Assembly: GCA_965229625.1 (NCBI GenBank)
Contig: CBDDJJ010000002.1
Location: 248,001 to 312,000, forward strand
Source of the DNA: JANQIO01 sp965229625
Lineage (GTDB): Bacteria > Pseudomonadota > Gammaproteobacteria > Pseudomonadales > Halieaceae
Length of the DNA: 64,000 nucleotides
Direction: 5' to 3'
Part shown: positions 36,332 to 45,014 of the stretch, in pieces
How the letters are laid out: every line of letters starts with the position of its first letter
Position numbering within the stretch: the stretch's first letter is position 1
Translations under genes and position numbers: made by a program
The notes under the pieces: generated by a model
Told to the model about the DNA's origin: nothing
Database searches by the model: none
The model's input: the letters and a program-made list of their open reading frames with translations, nothing else

Positions 36332-37561
36332 ATGGCTAAAACACAACGCGACTTCGATATCGTCCTGTACGGCGCCACCGGCTTTACCGGCCAGCTGGTG
36401 GCCGAGTACCTGCTCAACAGGTACGGGGTAGATGGCGACCTGCGCTGGGCCATGGCGGGCCGCAGCCTGCGCAAGCTGGAACAGGTGCGCGACGAACTCC
36501 GGAACGACACTATTCCCCTGCTCACTGCGGATTCCGACGAGGATTCCTCTCTGCAGGCCATGGTGGAGCAGGCGACGGTAATCTGCACCACAGTCGGCCC
36601 CTACGCACTGTACGGTTCCAAGCTGGTGGCTGCCTGTGCCGCGGCAGGCACTCATTACTGTGACCTGACCGGTGAGACCCAGTGGATGCGCAAGATGATC
36701 GACGATCACCAGGCGGCGGCTGAGGCCTCCGGTGCGCGCATCGTACATACCTGCGGCTTTGACAGCATCCCCTCGGACCTGGGCGTACTGTTCCTGCAGA
36801 TCGCCATGCAGGCCAAACACGGCGTGCCGGCACAACATGTGAAGTACCGGGTGGTGGACGCCAAAGGCGAGTTCAGCGGTGGCACCGTGGCTAGCCTGAT
36901 CAACGTCATGGAGGAAGCCGTTCGCGACAAGGCCCTGAGAAAACTACTGGCAGACCCCTACGCGCTAAACCCCGAGGGCAGCCCCATCGGGGATGACGTC
37001 AACGACCAGACTATTGCCATCTACGATGAAGACTTTGAGCGCTGGACCCTGCCCTTTGTCATGGCCGCCATCAATACCCGGGTGGTGCGGCGCAGCAATG
37101 CCCTGCTGGACCAGCAGTACGGTGAGGACTTCCGCTACGACGAGGCCATGCTGGCACCGGAAGGCATGGGCGCGGTGAAAGCCAGGCTGGCGGCCGGCGC
37201 GATGACCGCCGGCACCGCGGCGCTGGCCTTTGGCCCGCTGCGCGCCATCGCCAAACGCTTCCTGCCCAAGCCCGGTGAGGGCCCCAGCCAGGAAGTGCGG
37301 GAAAACGGCTACTATGAAATCCTGCTGCGGGGCATACACCCCACCGATCGCGACAAGGATATGGTGGCAAAAGTCACCGGTGACATGGACCCGGGTTACG
37401 GCTCGACCTCAAAGATGCTGGCGGAATCCGCCGTCTGCCTGGCTACGGATGAGCTGAGCTGCGGTGGCGGCTTCTGGACCCCGGCCAGCGCCATGGGCGA
37501 AGCCCTCATCGCGCGCCTTGAAGAACACGCCGGCCTCAGCTTCGAGATTGTCGAGGGCTAG
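36332..37561 (+). CDS. Saccharopine dehydrogenase-like oxidoreductase (trans-acting enoyl reductase type)
   Basis: NAD(P)-binding reductase of 409 residues. DIVLYGATGFTGQLVAEYL is a Rossmann dinucleotide-binding start, and GRSLRKLEQVRDEL, CGFDSIPSDLGVLFLQ and GGTVASLINVMEEA are typical of the saccharopine-dehydrogenase-like / mycobacterial trans-acting enoyl reductase group. Substrate unknown; lipid or polyketide-like enoyl reduction is a guess from mycobacterial relatives. Its stop codon overlaps the convergent methyltransferase stop by 4 bases. Confidence 0.82.
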   Translation: MAKTQRDFDIVLYGATGFTGQLVAEYLLNRYGVDGDLRWAMAGRSLRKLEQVRDELRNDTIPLLTADSDEDSSLQAMVEQATVICTTVGPYALYGSKLVAACAAAGTHYCDLTGETQWMRKMIDDHQAAAEASGARIVHTCGFDSIPSDLGVLFLQIAMQAKHGVPAQHVKYRVVDAKGEFSGGTVASLINVMEEAVRDKALRKLLADPYALNPEGSPIGDDVNDQTIAIYDEDFERWTLPFVMAAINTRVVRRSNALLDQQYGEDFRYDEAMLAPEGMGAVKARLAAGAMTAGTAALAFGPLRAIAKRFLPKPGEGPSQEVRENGYYEILLRGIHPTDRDKDMVAKVTGDMDPGYGSTSKMLAESAVCLATDELSCGGGFWTPASAMGEALIARLEEHAGLSFEIVEG

Positions 37562-38271
37562 GCTAGCGGCCGCCGCGCCACCGCCAGCAGGTTCTTGCCC
37601 AGCGGCGGCGGCAACAGGCCCTCGAGAAAGCGGCTGACCGGAATACCTACCCGATCATAGAGTTTCACCGCGCCGGTGTTGAGGCCGCCCTTGAGCAGCA
37701 CCATCGACAGGTACCAGGGCAGCACGCCCAGCATATCCATATAGCGCAACTCGACGATTTCCAGGCCGGCACTTTCCAGCACGGCGCGCAACTGCGGCCG
37801 GTGGTAGCGGCGGTAATGGCCAATGCTGGCGTCGAAGTCGCTGTACAGCCACGACAGGGCCGGCACCAGGACCAGCAGGTGACCACCCGGATTGAGCGCG
37901 CTGGCGATGGTGGCGGCCTCCCCGGCATCATCTTCGATGTGCTCGAGCACGTTGTCGTAGATCACTGCATCAAAGCCCGGTGCGGCACTGGCCACATCGG
38001 CAAAAATCGACTGGTGCACGGCCACGCGCTGATCACCGGCATGCTGTAAAACCAGTTGCTCGTGGAGGTTCGCCGACGGCTCGCAGATGGTGAGCCCGGC
38101 AACCCCGCGCTCAGCGAGAATATGTCCTGAGAGGGCACCCCTGCCCGCCCCCACTTCACACACGCGCCCGCGCAGGTAGGGCCGGAAACAATCGAATATC
38201 CAGCGCGTGTAGTTGACCGCACTGGCCATCGCGTCCAGATCGTCTGCCGGGTAGTGGAACTGATCGTTCAT
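37558..38271 (-). CDS. Class I SAM-dependent methyltransferase
   Basis: A 237-residue methyltransferase. Motif I is VCEVGAGRGALSGHI, motif II/III region IYDNVLEHIEDD, and LNPGGHLLVLVPALSWLYSDFD matches methyltransferases acting with glycosyltransferases. ATG 38271 is chosen: it overlaps the upstream GT39 gene by 4 nt (ATGA), and sequence before it shows no family character. Probably acts on the same lipid-linked or glycan product as the neighbouring glycosyltransferase; this is inferred from the coupling. Confidence 0.83.
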   Translation of the reverse strand: MNDQFHYPADDLDAMASAVNYTRWIFDCFRPYLRGRVCEVGAGRGALSGHILAERGVAGLTICEPSANLHEQLVLQHAGDQRVAVHQSIFADVASAAPGFDAVIYDNVLEHIEDDAGEAATIASALNPGGHLLVLVPALSWLYSDFDASIGHYRRYHRPQLRAVLESAGLEIVELRYMDMLGVLPWYLSMVLLKGGLNTGAVKLYDRVGIPVSRFLEGLLPPPLGKNLLAVARRPLA

Positions 38272-39611
38272 AGGGACGGCGCCGGAGCAGGCTGGCGCAA
38301 CCTGTCCCTGAACACCAGCCAGAGTTGCCAGCCTGCCCACACTGCAAGTAGGTAGCAGACCGGGCGCAGGGGTATGCCGTAGCGCGGGAACGGTGAGACC
38401 ACCATGTGAATTGCCAGGAAGTACAACAGCGACAGCGAGGCAAGCTGGGGGATTAGCAAGGCCTCGTTTTTCCAGCCGCCGCGCCAGCTCTGCCACCAGA
38501 CCAGCACGCTGCCCACCAGGGCCAGCACCATGGCCGGGGCATGCAGCCAGGCACTGACCCGGTGGGTGCCGGCGAACAGGCCCAACTGGAAATAGGGGGT
38601 ATTGGATACCGGGTAAATAAACGCATCGCCCATACCCTGCACAATGTCCCAGGACAGCAATGCCTGGGGCTTACCGAACAGGAACCAGCTGAGGTGGCGA
38701 CCAGGCTCAGCTGAGAAGCGGCGCGCCAGTTCCTGGAGCAGCGCCGGCCAGCTCGCAGCGATCTCCTCGCTGCGCGGGTCGAAGCGATAGGGAAACCCGT
38801 AGGAGTCGGGATTACCCTCGAACATAAAGCCAGGGTACATGCCGTGGTGGATGGACCAACGCAGCAGCGAGCTGCCACCTTCCACTGCCGGTGGCGAGTA
38901 GCTCAGTGCCCACAACAGCGGCACCAGGACCAGGGCGGCGAGCAGCGTGACAGCGCCGGGCAGTGTACTGCGGCCCTGGTAAAGCAGCAGTATCAGCATC
39001 CAGGGCACAAGCAACAGGGCCACCGTGGGCCGGGTAAAGAAACACAGGCCAAACACCAGGCCCGCCAGGGCCGCGGCCGGCAGCTTTCCGGGCTTTTCTA
39101 TACAGCGCGCCATCACGAGCAGCGCCGCCAACAACAGGAAAGCGAACAGGCTCTCTGTGAGCCAGTAGACGTTGATATTGACCAGGTGCGGCGAGAGCGC
39201 TGTCAGCGACGCTACCGCAAAGGCGCCCCACCAGGGCAGGCAGCGGCGTGCCAACAGGAAAGCCAACAGAACCAGAGCGGCGCTCAGCAACGCCTGCGCA
39301 TACTTGATGGCCTCGGCGCCGGCATCGAGGCCCAGCAGCGCGATAAACGGCACCATAAACACCGGGTAACCGGCAGCCCTGATGCCGTCTGGCTGAGGCG
39401 TGATTCCCTCGCTGATACCGCGTGTGTCGCGGGAGTAGACGCCGTGTTCCACCAGGTTGGCCGCATAGGTCATATAGTCCAGGGCATCGGCACGTAGGGG
39501 AGCCACCACTTCAGTGAGTCGTACCGCTTCAAACCGCAGAAACAGCGTCAGCAGCGCGAGCAGGATGCAGGCGTAGATTTGCGGGCGCGTGAGCCCTGTG
39601 CCGTGAATCAA
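38268..39611 (-). CDS. Glycosyltransferase family 39-like membrane protein
   Basis: A 447-residue membrane protein with about ten or more hydrophobic helices. An acidic residue-bearing periplasmic loop after the first helix (LRADALDYMTYAANL) resembles the catalytic region of GT39/ArnT-type transferases, which use polyprenyl-phosphate sugars. The start is TTG at 39611 without a clear ribosome-binding site; starting later would truncate the first helix. It is translationally coupled to the methyltransferase gene. Confidence 0.72.
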   Translation of the reverse strand: MIHGTGLTRPQIYACILLALLTLFLRFEAVRLTEVVAPLRADALDYMTYAANLVEHGVYSRDTRGISEGITPQPDGIRAAGYPVFMVPFIALLGLDAGAEAIKYAQALLSAALVLLAFLLARRCLPWWGAFAVASLTALSPHLVNINVYWLTESLFAFLLLAALLVMARCIEKPGKLPAAALAGLVFGLCFFTRPTVALLLVPWMLILLLYQGRSTLPGAVTLLAALVLVPLLWALSYSPPAVEGGSSLLRWSIHHGMYPGFMFEGNPDSYGFPYRFDPRSEEIAASWPALLQELARRFSAEPGRHLSWFLFGKPQALLSWDIVQGMGDAFIYPVSNTPYFQLGLFAGTHRVSAWLHAPAMVLALVGSVLVWWQSWRGGWKNEALLIPQLASLSLLYFLAIHMVVSPFPRYGIPLRPVCYLLAVWAGWQLWLVFRDRLRQPAPAPSL

Positions 39612-39773
39612 GAGAGGGCCACTACGGTCAGGTTCGTGCCACCTTAGCTATTCACCGGGTGAGCGTAAACCCGTCTGCGGCAAATCTGTGAAGTGGAAAT
39701 ACCGCAAAAAACACCTTAAAAACAAGGGGGTGCTAACCTTTCCCAGGGGGGCTCCAAGTCACTTCGCACCATG

Positions 39774-39779
39774 TATAAT
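39774..39779 (+). promoter_or_regulatory. -10 box of the PEP-CTERM gene at 39824
   Basis: TGTATAAT with TATAAT at 39774-39779, 44 nt before the ATG. No consensus -35 or sigma-54 type -24/-12 pair was seen in the 212-nt upstream gap (39612-39823). GGAG at 39813-39816 is the ribosome-binding site. Confidence 0.4.
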
Positions 39780-39823
39780 AGACGCAAGTTTGTTGCATTA
39801 AGATTGGTAAACGGAGTTACCAG

Positions 39824-40447
39824 ATGCAGACTTGTAAATTGTTACGTCGTTTTCTCGGCATGGCCTTCATGGCTGGTGTGGCGCCTTTGTGTTTTTCGGT
39901 TTCGTCGGCCAGCGCCGCTACCTACAACCTCGTCGATGGAAAGCTGATTGGTGCTTTCGATGTCGATGTAGGAGGCACGCTATACGATGTCGTGTTTGAG
40001 CAAGATTCCTGTATCAATCTCTACGGCAGATGTGATTCCGCGACGGATTTTACTTTCCAAACCCAGTCCGAGGCCCAGACCGCAGCCGACGCTCTACTCC
40101 ACCAGGTATTCAGCAACGACGATAGCTATGACCTGGACCCGACACTGACAAAAGGATGCGTCGCCAGCGGTGGATGCCAGATTTACACACCCTTCGCTAT
40201 TTTTGAGCCCATCGCTGACCTGGTGCTCGTGAACGCGATGGTCGTCGCCAATTACCCTGCCGGCAGCTCCCCGGACATGACCCTGCAAGGCATCTTCAGA
40301 AGCGAGCAGCGGATTCTGGAAGTCGGCTACCTCTATGCCACCTGGACACCCACCACTGTCATCCCCATCCCGGCCGCTGCCTGGCTATTCGGTTCGGCAC
40401 TGGTCGGGTTTGTTGGGCTCGGCAGACGCAAGAAAACTATCGTCTGA
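39824..40447 (+). CDS. PEP-CTERM (VPLPA type) sorting-domain protein
   Basis: Exported protein of 207 residues. A signal peptide ends SSASAAT. The C-terminus (about residues 179-207) has IPIPAAAWLFGSALVGFVGLGRRKK: a short proline motif, a hydrophobic helix and a basic tail, the VPLPA variant of the PEP-CTERM signal handled by exosortase and found in exopolysaccharide-producing gammaproteobacteria. The middle (about 30-175) has four cysteines and no recognised domain. It is convergent with a second PEP-CTERM protein; no exosortase gene is in the window. Confidence 0.85.
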   Translation: MQTCKLLRRFLGMAFMAGVAPLCFSVSSASAATYNLVDGKLIGAFDVDVGGTLYDVVFEQDSCINLYGRCDSATDFTFQTQSEAQTAADALLHQVFSNDDSYDLDPTLTKGCVASGGCQIYTPFAIFEPIADLVLVNAMVVANYPAGSSPDMTLQGIFRSEQRILEVGYLYATWTPTTVIPIPAAAWLFGSALVGFVGLGRRKKTIV

Positions 40448-40668
40448 AGCCGCGCAACAGGAAGGTGATCCGACACGCGGGCCGCTACCTCACTCTGATT
40501 GGCGCTATTTCGATCGGGACACTGATTGGAGAATATTCAACGCACGCCTATAACATTTCTGAGCCTTGCCCCCCACCTGCGCTTGAGCGCACATAGGCCG
40601 CGCACAAGGGACTGGTTACTCTGATACAGGGCGCTGCAGCATGGCGGTGAAATCCGGGAGCCTAAAAA

Positions 40669-40698
40669 TGAAAAAGCGGCCTGAAGGCCGCTTTTTTT
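40669..40698. terminator. Bidirectional intrinsic terminator
   Basis: AAAAAGCGGCC (40671-40681), loop TGAA, then GGCCGCTTTTTTT (40686-40698). The stem is flanked by A-rich and T-rich runs on both sides, so it can stop transcription of the plus-strand PEP-CTERM gene and of the minus-strand one ending at 40721. Confidence 0.9.
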
Positions 40699-40720
40699 GA
40701 TTGCATCCGCGAGACCCTGG

Positions 40721-41374
40721 TTAGCTGCGGGCTTTCCTGCGGCCGAGCGCGGCAAACCCACCCATTGCGCTGAGAAACAGGAGCGCCGATGCCGGGAGCG
40801 GAACGGGAGTGACTGTCAGGTGTTCCGCACTTACACGGACCACGAAGTCATCGTGGTTGTCATCCGGTCCCGCGCCGTCATCGTCGTAGGACAGAAAAGC
40901 GTACATCGAACTGCCGGTCAGGTCGTAGTACAGGCCCATCCCGGTCTGCCCGAGCTGCGCCGGTGCGCCACGGTCTGAAGTGAACATGAATGCATCCGAC
41001 GCCAGGTTGCCGGTGAAACTCATGGTGAACGACAACAGTTCCGAGTCTCCACAGCTCGAGCTGCCGCAGGCCCAGGCGTCTGCAGACTCGTCGAAGGACT
41101 GGGTATCGACGCCATTCGTCGCCGTGAAGGTATTGACGTAGCCGCTCTCCGACCCCCACCTCGTGAAGGTGAAAATCTCATTTGTGCCAGCCGTCACGCT
41201 GGAAAGCACGCCGTAGCCCACGTTTCCCGCGCCTCCGAAAGCTGCTGCCATGTCACCGGCGAAATCGTTACCGGGGCCGATGGCTTCAGGTATTACGTTA
41301 AACGTAGCGGCAGATGCACCGGCAGACATGGTCGCCGTAACCGCGCTCGCCAGCAAAACATTCCTTAACTTCAT
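40721..41374 (-). CDS. PEP-CTERM (VPLPA type) sorting-domain protein
   Basis: Exported protein of 217 residues. A signal peptide ends GASAATF. The C-terminal sorting signal (about residues 190-217) is VPLPASALLFLSAMGGFAALGRRKAR, an exact VPLPA motif. The central domain has a Cys pair (CGSSSCG) and a D/G-rich segment (DDDGAGPDDNHDDF, about residues 166-179) that might bind calcium. No catalytic motif was recognised. It faces the other PEP-CTERM gene tail to tail across a shared terminator. Confidence 0.87.
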   Translation of the reverse strand: MKLRNVLLASAVTATMSAGASAATFNVIPEAIGPGNDFAGDMAAAFGGAGNVGYGVLSSVTAGTNEIFTFTRWGSESGYVNTFTATNGVDTQSFDESADAWACGSSSCGDSELLSFTMSFTGNLASDAFMFTSDRGAPAQLGQTGMGLYYDLTGSSMYAFLSYDDDGAGPDDNHDDFVVRVSAEHLTVTPVPLPASALLFLSAMGGFAALGRRKARS

Positions 41375-41552
41375 AGGACCTTTCCTTGGCCAGCCTCTGC
41401 TCGCCTGCTTTCAGCTTTTAACGTAATTTTGCCAAAAGTCGGGCATATCAACGTATAGCCCACACGGGCTACCAGCCAAGGGTATTGCACTGCTGGCCGT
41501 CGCTGCAGGACGAAAGCAGAAAATCTGCAACTTATTGTATTTATTGAAGATT

Positions 41553-41628
41553 TGGTGCCGGAAATAGGAATCGAACCTACGACCTTCTCATTACGAATGA
41601 GCTGCTCTACCAACTGAGCTATTCCGGC
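41553..41628 (-). tRNA. tRNA-Thr (anticodon CGT)
   Basis: 76-nt cloverleaf with encoded CCA. The acceptor GCCGGAA pairs with TTCCGGC, the D arm is GCTC-AGTTGGTA-GAGC, the anticodon loop TTCGTAA carries CGT, and the T loop is TTCGATT. The sequence closely resembles E. coli thrW. No direct repeat of its 3' end was noticed in the flanks, so there is no sign of an integrated element here. Confidence 0.97.
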
Positions 41629-41653
41629 GGGGAGGGAGTTCGAGAGGGCGGGA

Positions 41654-41682
41654 AGTCTACCCCCCAACCCCTTGTCGCGCAA
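41654..41682 (-). promoter_or_regulatory. Promoter of tRNA-Thr
   Basis: On the minus strand TTGCGC (complement of 41677-41682), 17-nt spacer, TAGACT (complement of 41654-41659). A GC-rich discriminator follows, as expected for stringently controlled stable-RNA promoters. Confidence 0.65.
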
Positions 41683-41706
41683 GGTATTGCCGCGTAAATT
41701 GGCGGC

Positions 41707-44211
41707 GTGGAAATGTACAACATCAGCTTCAGCGGCGAGACCCTTCCGGGGTGCCACCCCGACGCCGCCAGAAGCCGCCTCGCCAACTATTTCCACCTCG
41801 ACGCCGACACCGATATCGAGCGTTTCTTCAGCGGCGAAGTCATTATTCTAAAGCGCCTGCTGGACCGGAATACTGCGGTGAGCACCTACCAGGATCTGCG
41901 CCGGCTCGGCATTATCGTGAAGATCGAGAAGCTGGATCCCGAAGAGGCCGCTGAGGAACAACGCAAACAGGAACAGCAGCGTGAGGCCGCGCGCCAGAAG
42001 CAGGCGGAGCTTGAGCGCCAGGCCGCCCTGCGGCAAAAGGTTCAGCAGGCACGCGAGCAGGCCGAGCGTGAGGCCGCCCAGGAGCGCGCCCAGAAGGCCA
42101 GGGAGAAACGGGAAGCCAAAATGCGGAAGCCAGACAAGCAGCCAGCAAAATCGGCGCCTGCTCCCGCCAAGAAAAAGAAAGTCACAAAGCCAGCCGCTGA
42201 GAAAAAACAGACAGCGCGCGTTCCCGCTGAAAAAAAGCAAAGCGCCGAACCAACCGCAAAGCAACAACCGGAGCCAGCGTCATCGCACAAGGACGAGATT
42301 CGAGAGCAGAAACTGGCAAAGGCACGCGCCGCCCGCCAAAAGGCGGTGCAACAGCAGACCACACGCAAAACCCCGGCCCAGGAAGCATCGAACGCGCAGC
42401 AGCCCGCTGAAGCGCCTGCTGCAGCGCGGCCGGCACCCAGGGCGCCCACCCCGGCGCCGCGAACGGACGGCGAAAGGCGCCGTCGCAAGCGCCAACCCGG
42501 TGCACCCAATCTATTCGATGTGCGGCTTTCGGAAGGCGCACTCAATGAGGCCAGGAAAAGCGATCAACACTTCAGCGGTGCGCCTACGCTGGGGGCCGCC
42601 ATCCTGCTGGTGGCCTTTGTGCTGGTGGGCCTGCGCTTCTGGATCGGCAGCTTTGACACACCAGCCTCCGGCCTGGGCAGCGTAGCGGTGGACGGTTCCG
42701 GTCGCCCGGCGGTGGTCGTGAATGATCAATTGTTGCGCCACGACCGCGCCGGCAATCCCGGGGAACTCAAGAACCTGTCCACTATCGGGTTGTCCCCCGC
42801 CACACCGATCGCCTTTCTAGCCAATGGAGACCTTCTGCAACTGCGCCCCCCGCAGGGCCAGGACCTGCCTGCCTGGTTGCGCGACCTGGTAGGTGTGGAA
42901 CTGCAGCCGGGCAGGTTGCTGCGATGTAGCACCCGGGAGGAGGCCTGCGAACCCTTCCTGCAACCGCTGGATGAGGCGACATTTGCAGTGAATCGGGATA
43001 GCGGGTATGTGCTGGTGGCGGATGTGCCTACCAACCGCCTGATGAAATACGACCTCGACGGCAATGCGCTGGCCTCCCATCCCATTGCCCTCACCGGCCC
43101 GGTACACCTGGGCCTGCGCGATGGTGTGCTCTACCTCGCCCAGGGCAACTCGGACGTGCTCAAGGCGCTGCGCACGGAAAATCGCGCCTTCGGCGAGGAA
43201 CTGGGCCTGTATACCCTCGCGGTAAACGAAGCCCAGGCCACCGGGCATATTTTCCCCGGCGCCCTGGCCTGGCTGGGGGATGCCTGGTGGGTGGTCATGC
43301 AGAGCCGTGACAACTCGACCGCCGGCCTGTATCGCTTTGATGCCAACTGGCAGCCACTGGGAGCAGTACCGCTGCCGGCGAGTGCGCGACCCGATCAGCC
43401 GGTCTCCTGGGGTGAAAAACTGCTGGTGCCGGATGCCAGCCAGGGCCTGGTCTACCGGATCGCCGCGGACAATACCCTGGAGCGACCCTTCAGCGAGGAC
43501 CCCATCGGCGAGGCGCTTGCGGCTCGCAGCGCTGAGCTGGAGCAATCCGCCTCTTTGCAGGCGGTGGTTATGCTGGTGCTGTTCTTCGCGGCACTGGGTC
43601 TGTTCACCTACGGGGCCGTGAAGTCACTGCAGGGCAAGATTTACCAGGCCTTAAACGATACTAACGAGAAGGCTTTCGACATCGAGAACGACGCCATCGA
43701 CTGGCTGGAACCCGGGCGCGACGCCCGTGCCCTGCTGAGGCGTGCCGGGTTCGGCCTGGCCGGGCTGACCTTCCTGCTGCTGGCCATGGCCGTGCTCCTG
43801 AAACCGGGACTGGGGATTACCGTGGCGGCGCTGGTGGTGCTGGCGGGCATCGGCGGCTATGGCTATGCCATTTACCAGTCCTGGGGTTGCCACCTGGGCA
43901 GGCTGGGCGACCAGCTGGTGGTGGTCGACCACAAGAGTACCTACCGGGTAGGCCGAGGTCCACGCATTCAGTACGTGAACAACTACGTGATGATCGAGGA
44001 TGTGATCGTCTACCTCGGCAACCCGCTGTTACCGCAGTTTGCCCACGAAGCGCTGCAACAGGAATTCGAGCCCATCGTTACCCGCGGTATCAAGGTCGAT
44101 CGCACCACCCTGCGCCTGAAGCTGATCAACAGCCGCCATCCCATGTTCTACGGCAGCGCGGGCTTGGTCTTTTCGCTCTGCGCGGCGCTCATCATCCTGC
44201 TGCTCGCCTGA
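41707..44211 (+). CDS. Large multidomain membrane protein, unknown function
   Basis: 834 residues, not recognised as a named family. Seen in order: an N-terminal globular module (about 1-75; YNISFSGETLPGC, FFSGEVIILKRLL, LRRLGIIVKIEK) like a small domain I recall at the N-terminus of several gammaproteobacterial membrane proteins; a Lys/Gln/Ala/Glu-rich coiled and disordered stretch (about 78-280); a membrane helix (about 294-313); a region with repeated blade-like segments (about 320-600: GSVAVDGSGRPAVV, GYVLVADVPTNRLMKYDLDGN, VLYLAQGNSDVLK, GLYRFDANWQPLG) resembling an NHL-type beta-propeller; a second helix (615-638); two more (680-726); a conserved-looking cytoplasmic stretch (SWGCHLGRLGDQLVVVDHKS); and a final helix (816-834). 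The start is GTG 41707 or ATG 41713. Function unknown; a sensor or envelope role is only a guess. Confidence 0.72.
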   Translation: MEMYNISFSGETLPGCHPDAARSRLANYFHLDADTDIERFFSGEVIILKRLLDRNTAVSTYQDLRRLGIIVKIEKLDPEEAAEEQRKQEQQREAARQKQAELERQAALRQKVQQAREQAEREAAQERAQKAREKREAKMRKPDKQPAKSAPAPAKKKKVTKPAAEKKQTARVPAEKKQSAEPTAKQQPEPASSHKDEIREQKLAKARAARQKAVQQQTTRKTPAQEASNAQQPAEAPAAARPAPRAPTPAPRTDGERRRRKRQPGAPNLFDVRLSEGALNEARKSDQHFSGAPTLGAAILLVAFVLVGLRFWIGSFDTPASGLGSVAVDGSGRPAVVVNDQLLRHDRAGNPGELKNLSTIGLSPATPIAFLANGDLLQLRPPQGQDLPAWLRDLVGVELQPGRLLRCSTREEACEPFLQPLDEATFAVNRDSGYVLVADVPTNRLMKYDLDGNALASHPIALTGPVHLGLRDGVLYLAQGNSDVLKALRTENRAFGEELGLYTLAVNEAQATGHIFPGALAWLGDAWWVVMQSRDNSTAGLYRFDANWQPLGAVPLPASARPDQPVSWGEKLLVPDASQGLVYRIAADNTLERPFSEDPIGEALAARSAELEQSASLQAVVMLVLFFAALGLFTYGAVKSLQGKIYQALNDTNEKAFDIENDAIDWLEPGRDARALLRRAGFGLAGLTFLLLAMAVLLKPGLGITVAALVVLAGIGGYGYAIYQSWGCHLGRLGDQLVVVDHKSTYRVGRGPRIQYVNNYVMIEDVIVYLGNPLLPQFAHEALQQEFEPIVTRGIKVDRTTLRLKLINSRHPMFYGSAGLVFSLCAALIILLLA

Positions 44212-44243
44212 GCCCGCCAAGGCAAATGGGGTATCCTTGACCT

Positions 44244-45014
44244 ATGAGTCACGCCCACAAACCCCACGTCGGTTTCTTCGTTTCCTGCCTTGCTGACCTG
44301 TTCCGGCCATCGGTGGCCTTCAGCGCCATCGAACTGCTGGAGGCCGCCGGCTGCCAGGTGGAAGTACCGGATACGCAAACCTGCTGCGGCCAGCCCGGTT
44401 ACAACTGCGGTGCGGTGGACGACGCCCGGCCGCTGGCCCGGCAGGTGATTGAAACCTTCGCCGGCTTTCCCTACGTGGTAGTACCCTCCGGCTCCTGCGC
44501 CGGCATGATCAAGCACCACTACCCGAAACTGCTGGCGGAGTATCCCGACTGGCATGCCCGGGCGACGGATCTCGCCCAGCGCACCTGGGAGGTCACCAGC
44601 TTCCTGGTGGAGGTGATGGATTATTCGCCCACTGTGTCGCCGGTGCAGGGTCGCAAGGTCACCTACCACGACAGCTGCGCGGGCCTGCGGGAACTGGGCA
44701 TCAAACAGCAGCCCCGCAAGCTGCTGTCGCGGGCCGGTGTGGAAGTCACCGAGATGCAGGCCACCGAAGTGTGCTGCGGTTTTGGAGGTACCTTTTGCGC
44801 GAAAATGCCGGACCTGTCCGAGAAGATGGTCGACGACAAACTCAACAACGCCATCGATACCGGCGCCGGGATGCTGCTCGGCGGCGACCTCGGCTGTCTG
44901 ATGAACATCGCCGGGCGAGCCCGGCGCCGTGACAGCCAGCTGGAAGTGCGCCATGTGGTGGAAGTGTTGGCGGATGAGCTCGCAGGCCCTGCCATCGGCG
45001 AGGGCGAGCGATGA
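44244..45014 (+). CDS. lutA: Lactate utilization protein A (Fe-S subunit)
   Basis: LutA/LldE-type subunit (256 residues) of the LutABC L-lactate oxidation complex. Two CCG domains are visible: TCCGQPGYNCG with the later SGSCAGM, and the second with HDSCAGLRELG and VCCGFGGTFCAKMP, which bind iron-sulfur or related clusters. It overlaps lutB by 4 nt. No strong ribosome-binding site precedes ATG 44244. Confidence 0.94.
   Translation: MSHAHKPHVGFFVSCLADLFRPSVAFSAIELLEAAGCQVEVPDTQTCCGQPGYNCGAVDDARPLARQVIETFAGFPYVVVPSGSCAGMIKHHYPKLLAEYPDWHARATDLAQRTWEVTSFLVEVMDYSPTVSPVQGRKVTYHDSCAGLRELGIKQQPRKLLSRAGVEVTEMQATEVCCGFGGTFCAKMPDLSEKMVDDKLNNAIDTGAGMLLGGDLGCLMNIAGRARRRDSQLEVRHVVEVLADELAGPAIGEGER

Noticed and set aside
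41553..41628. tRNA-Thr as an integration site for a genomic island
   Set aside because: thrW-type genes are known attachment sites, but no integrase gene and no repeat of the tRNA 3' end were seen in the flanks.
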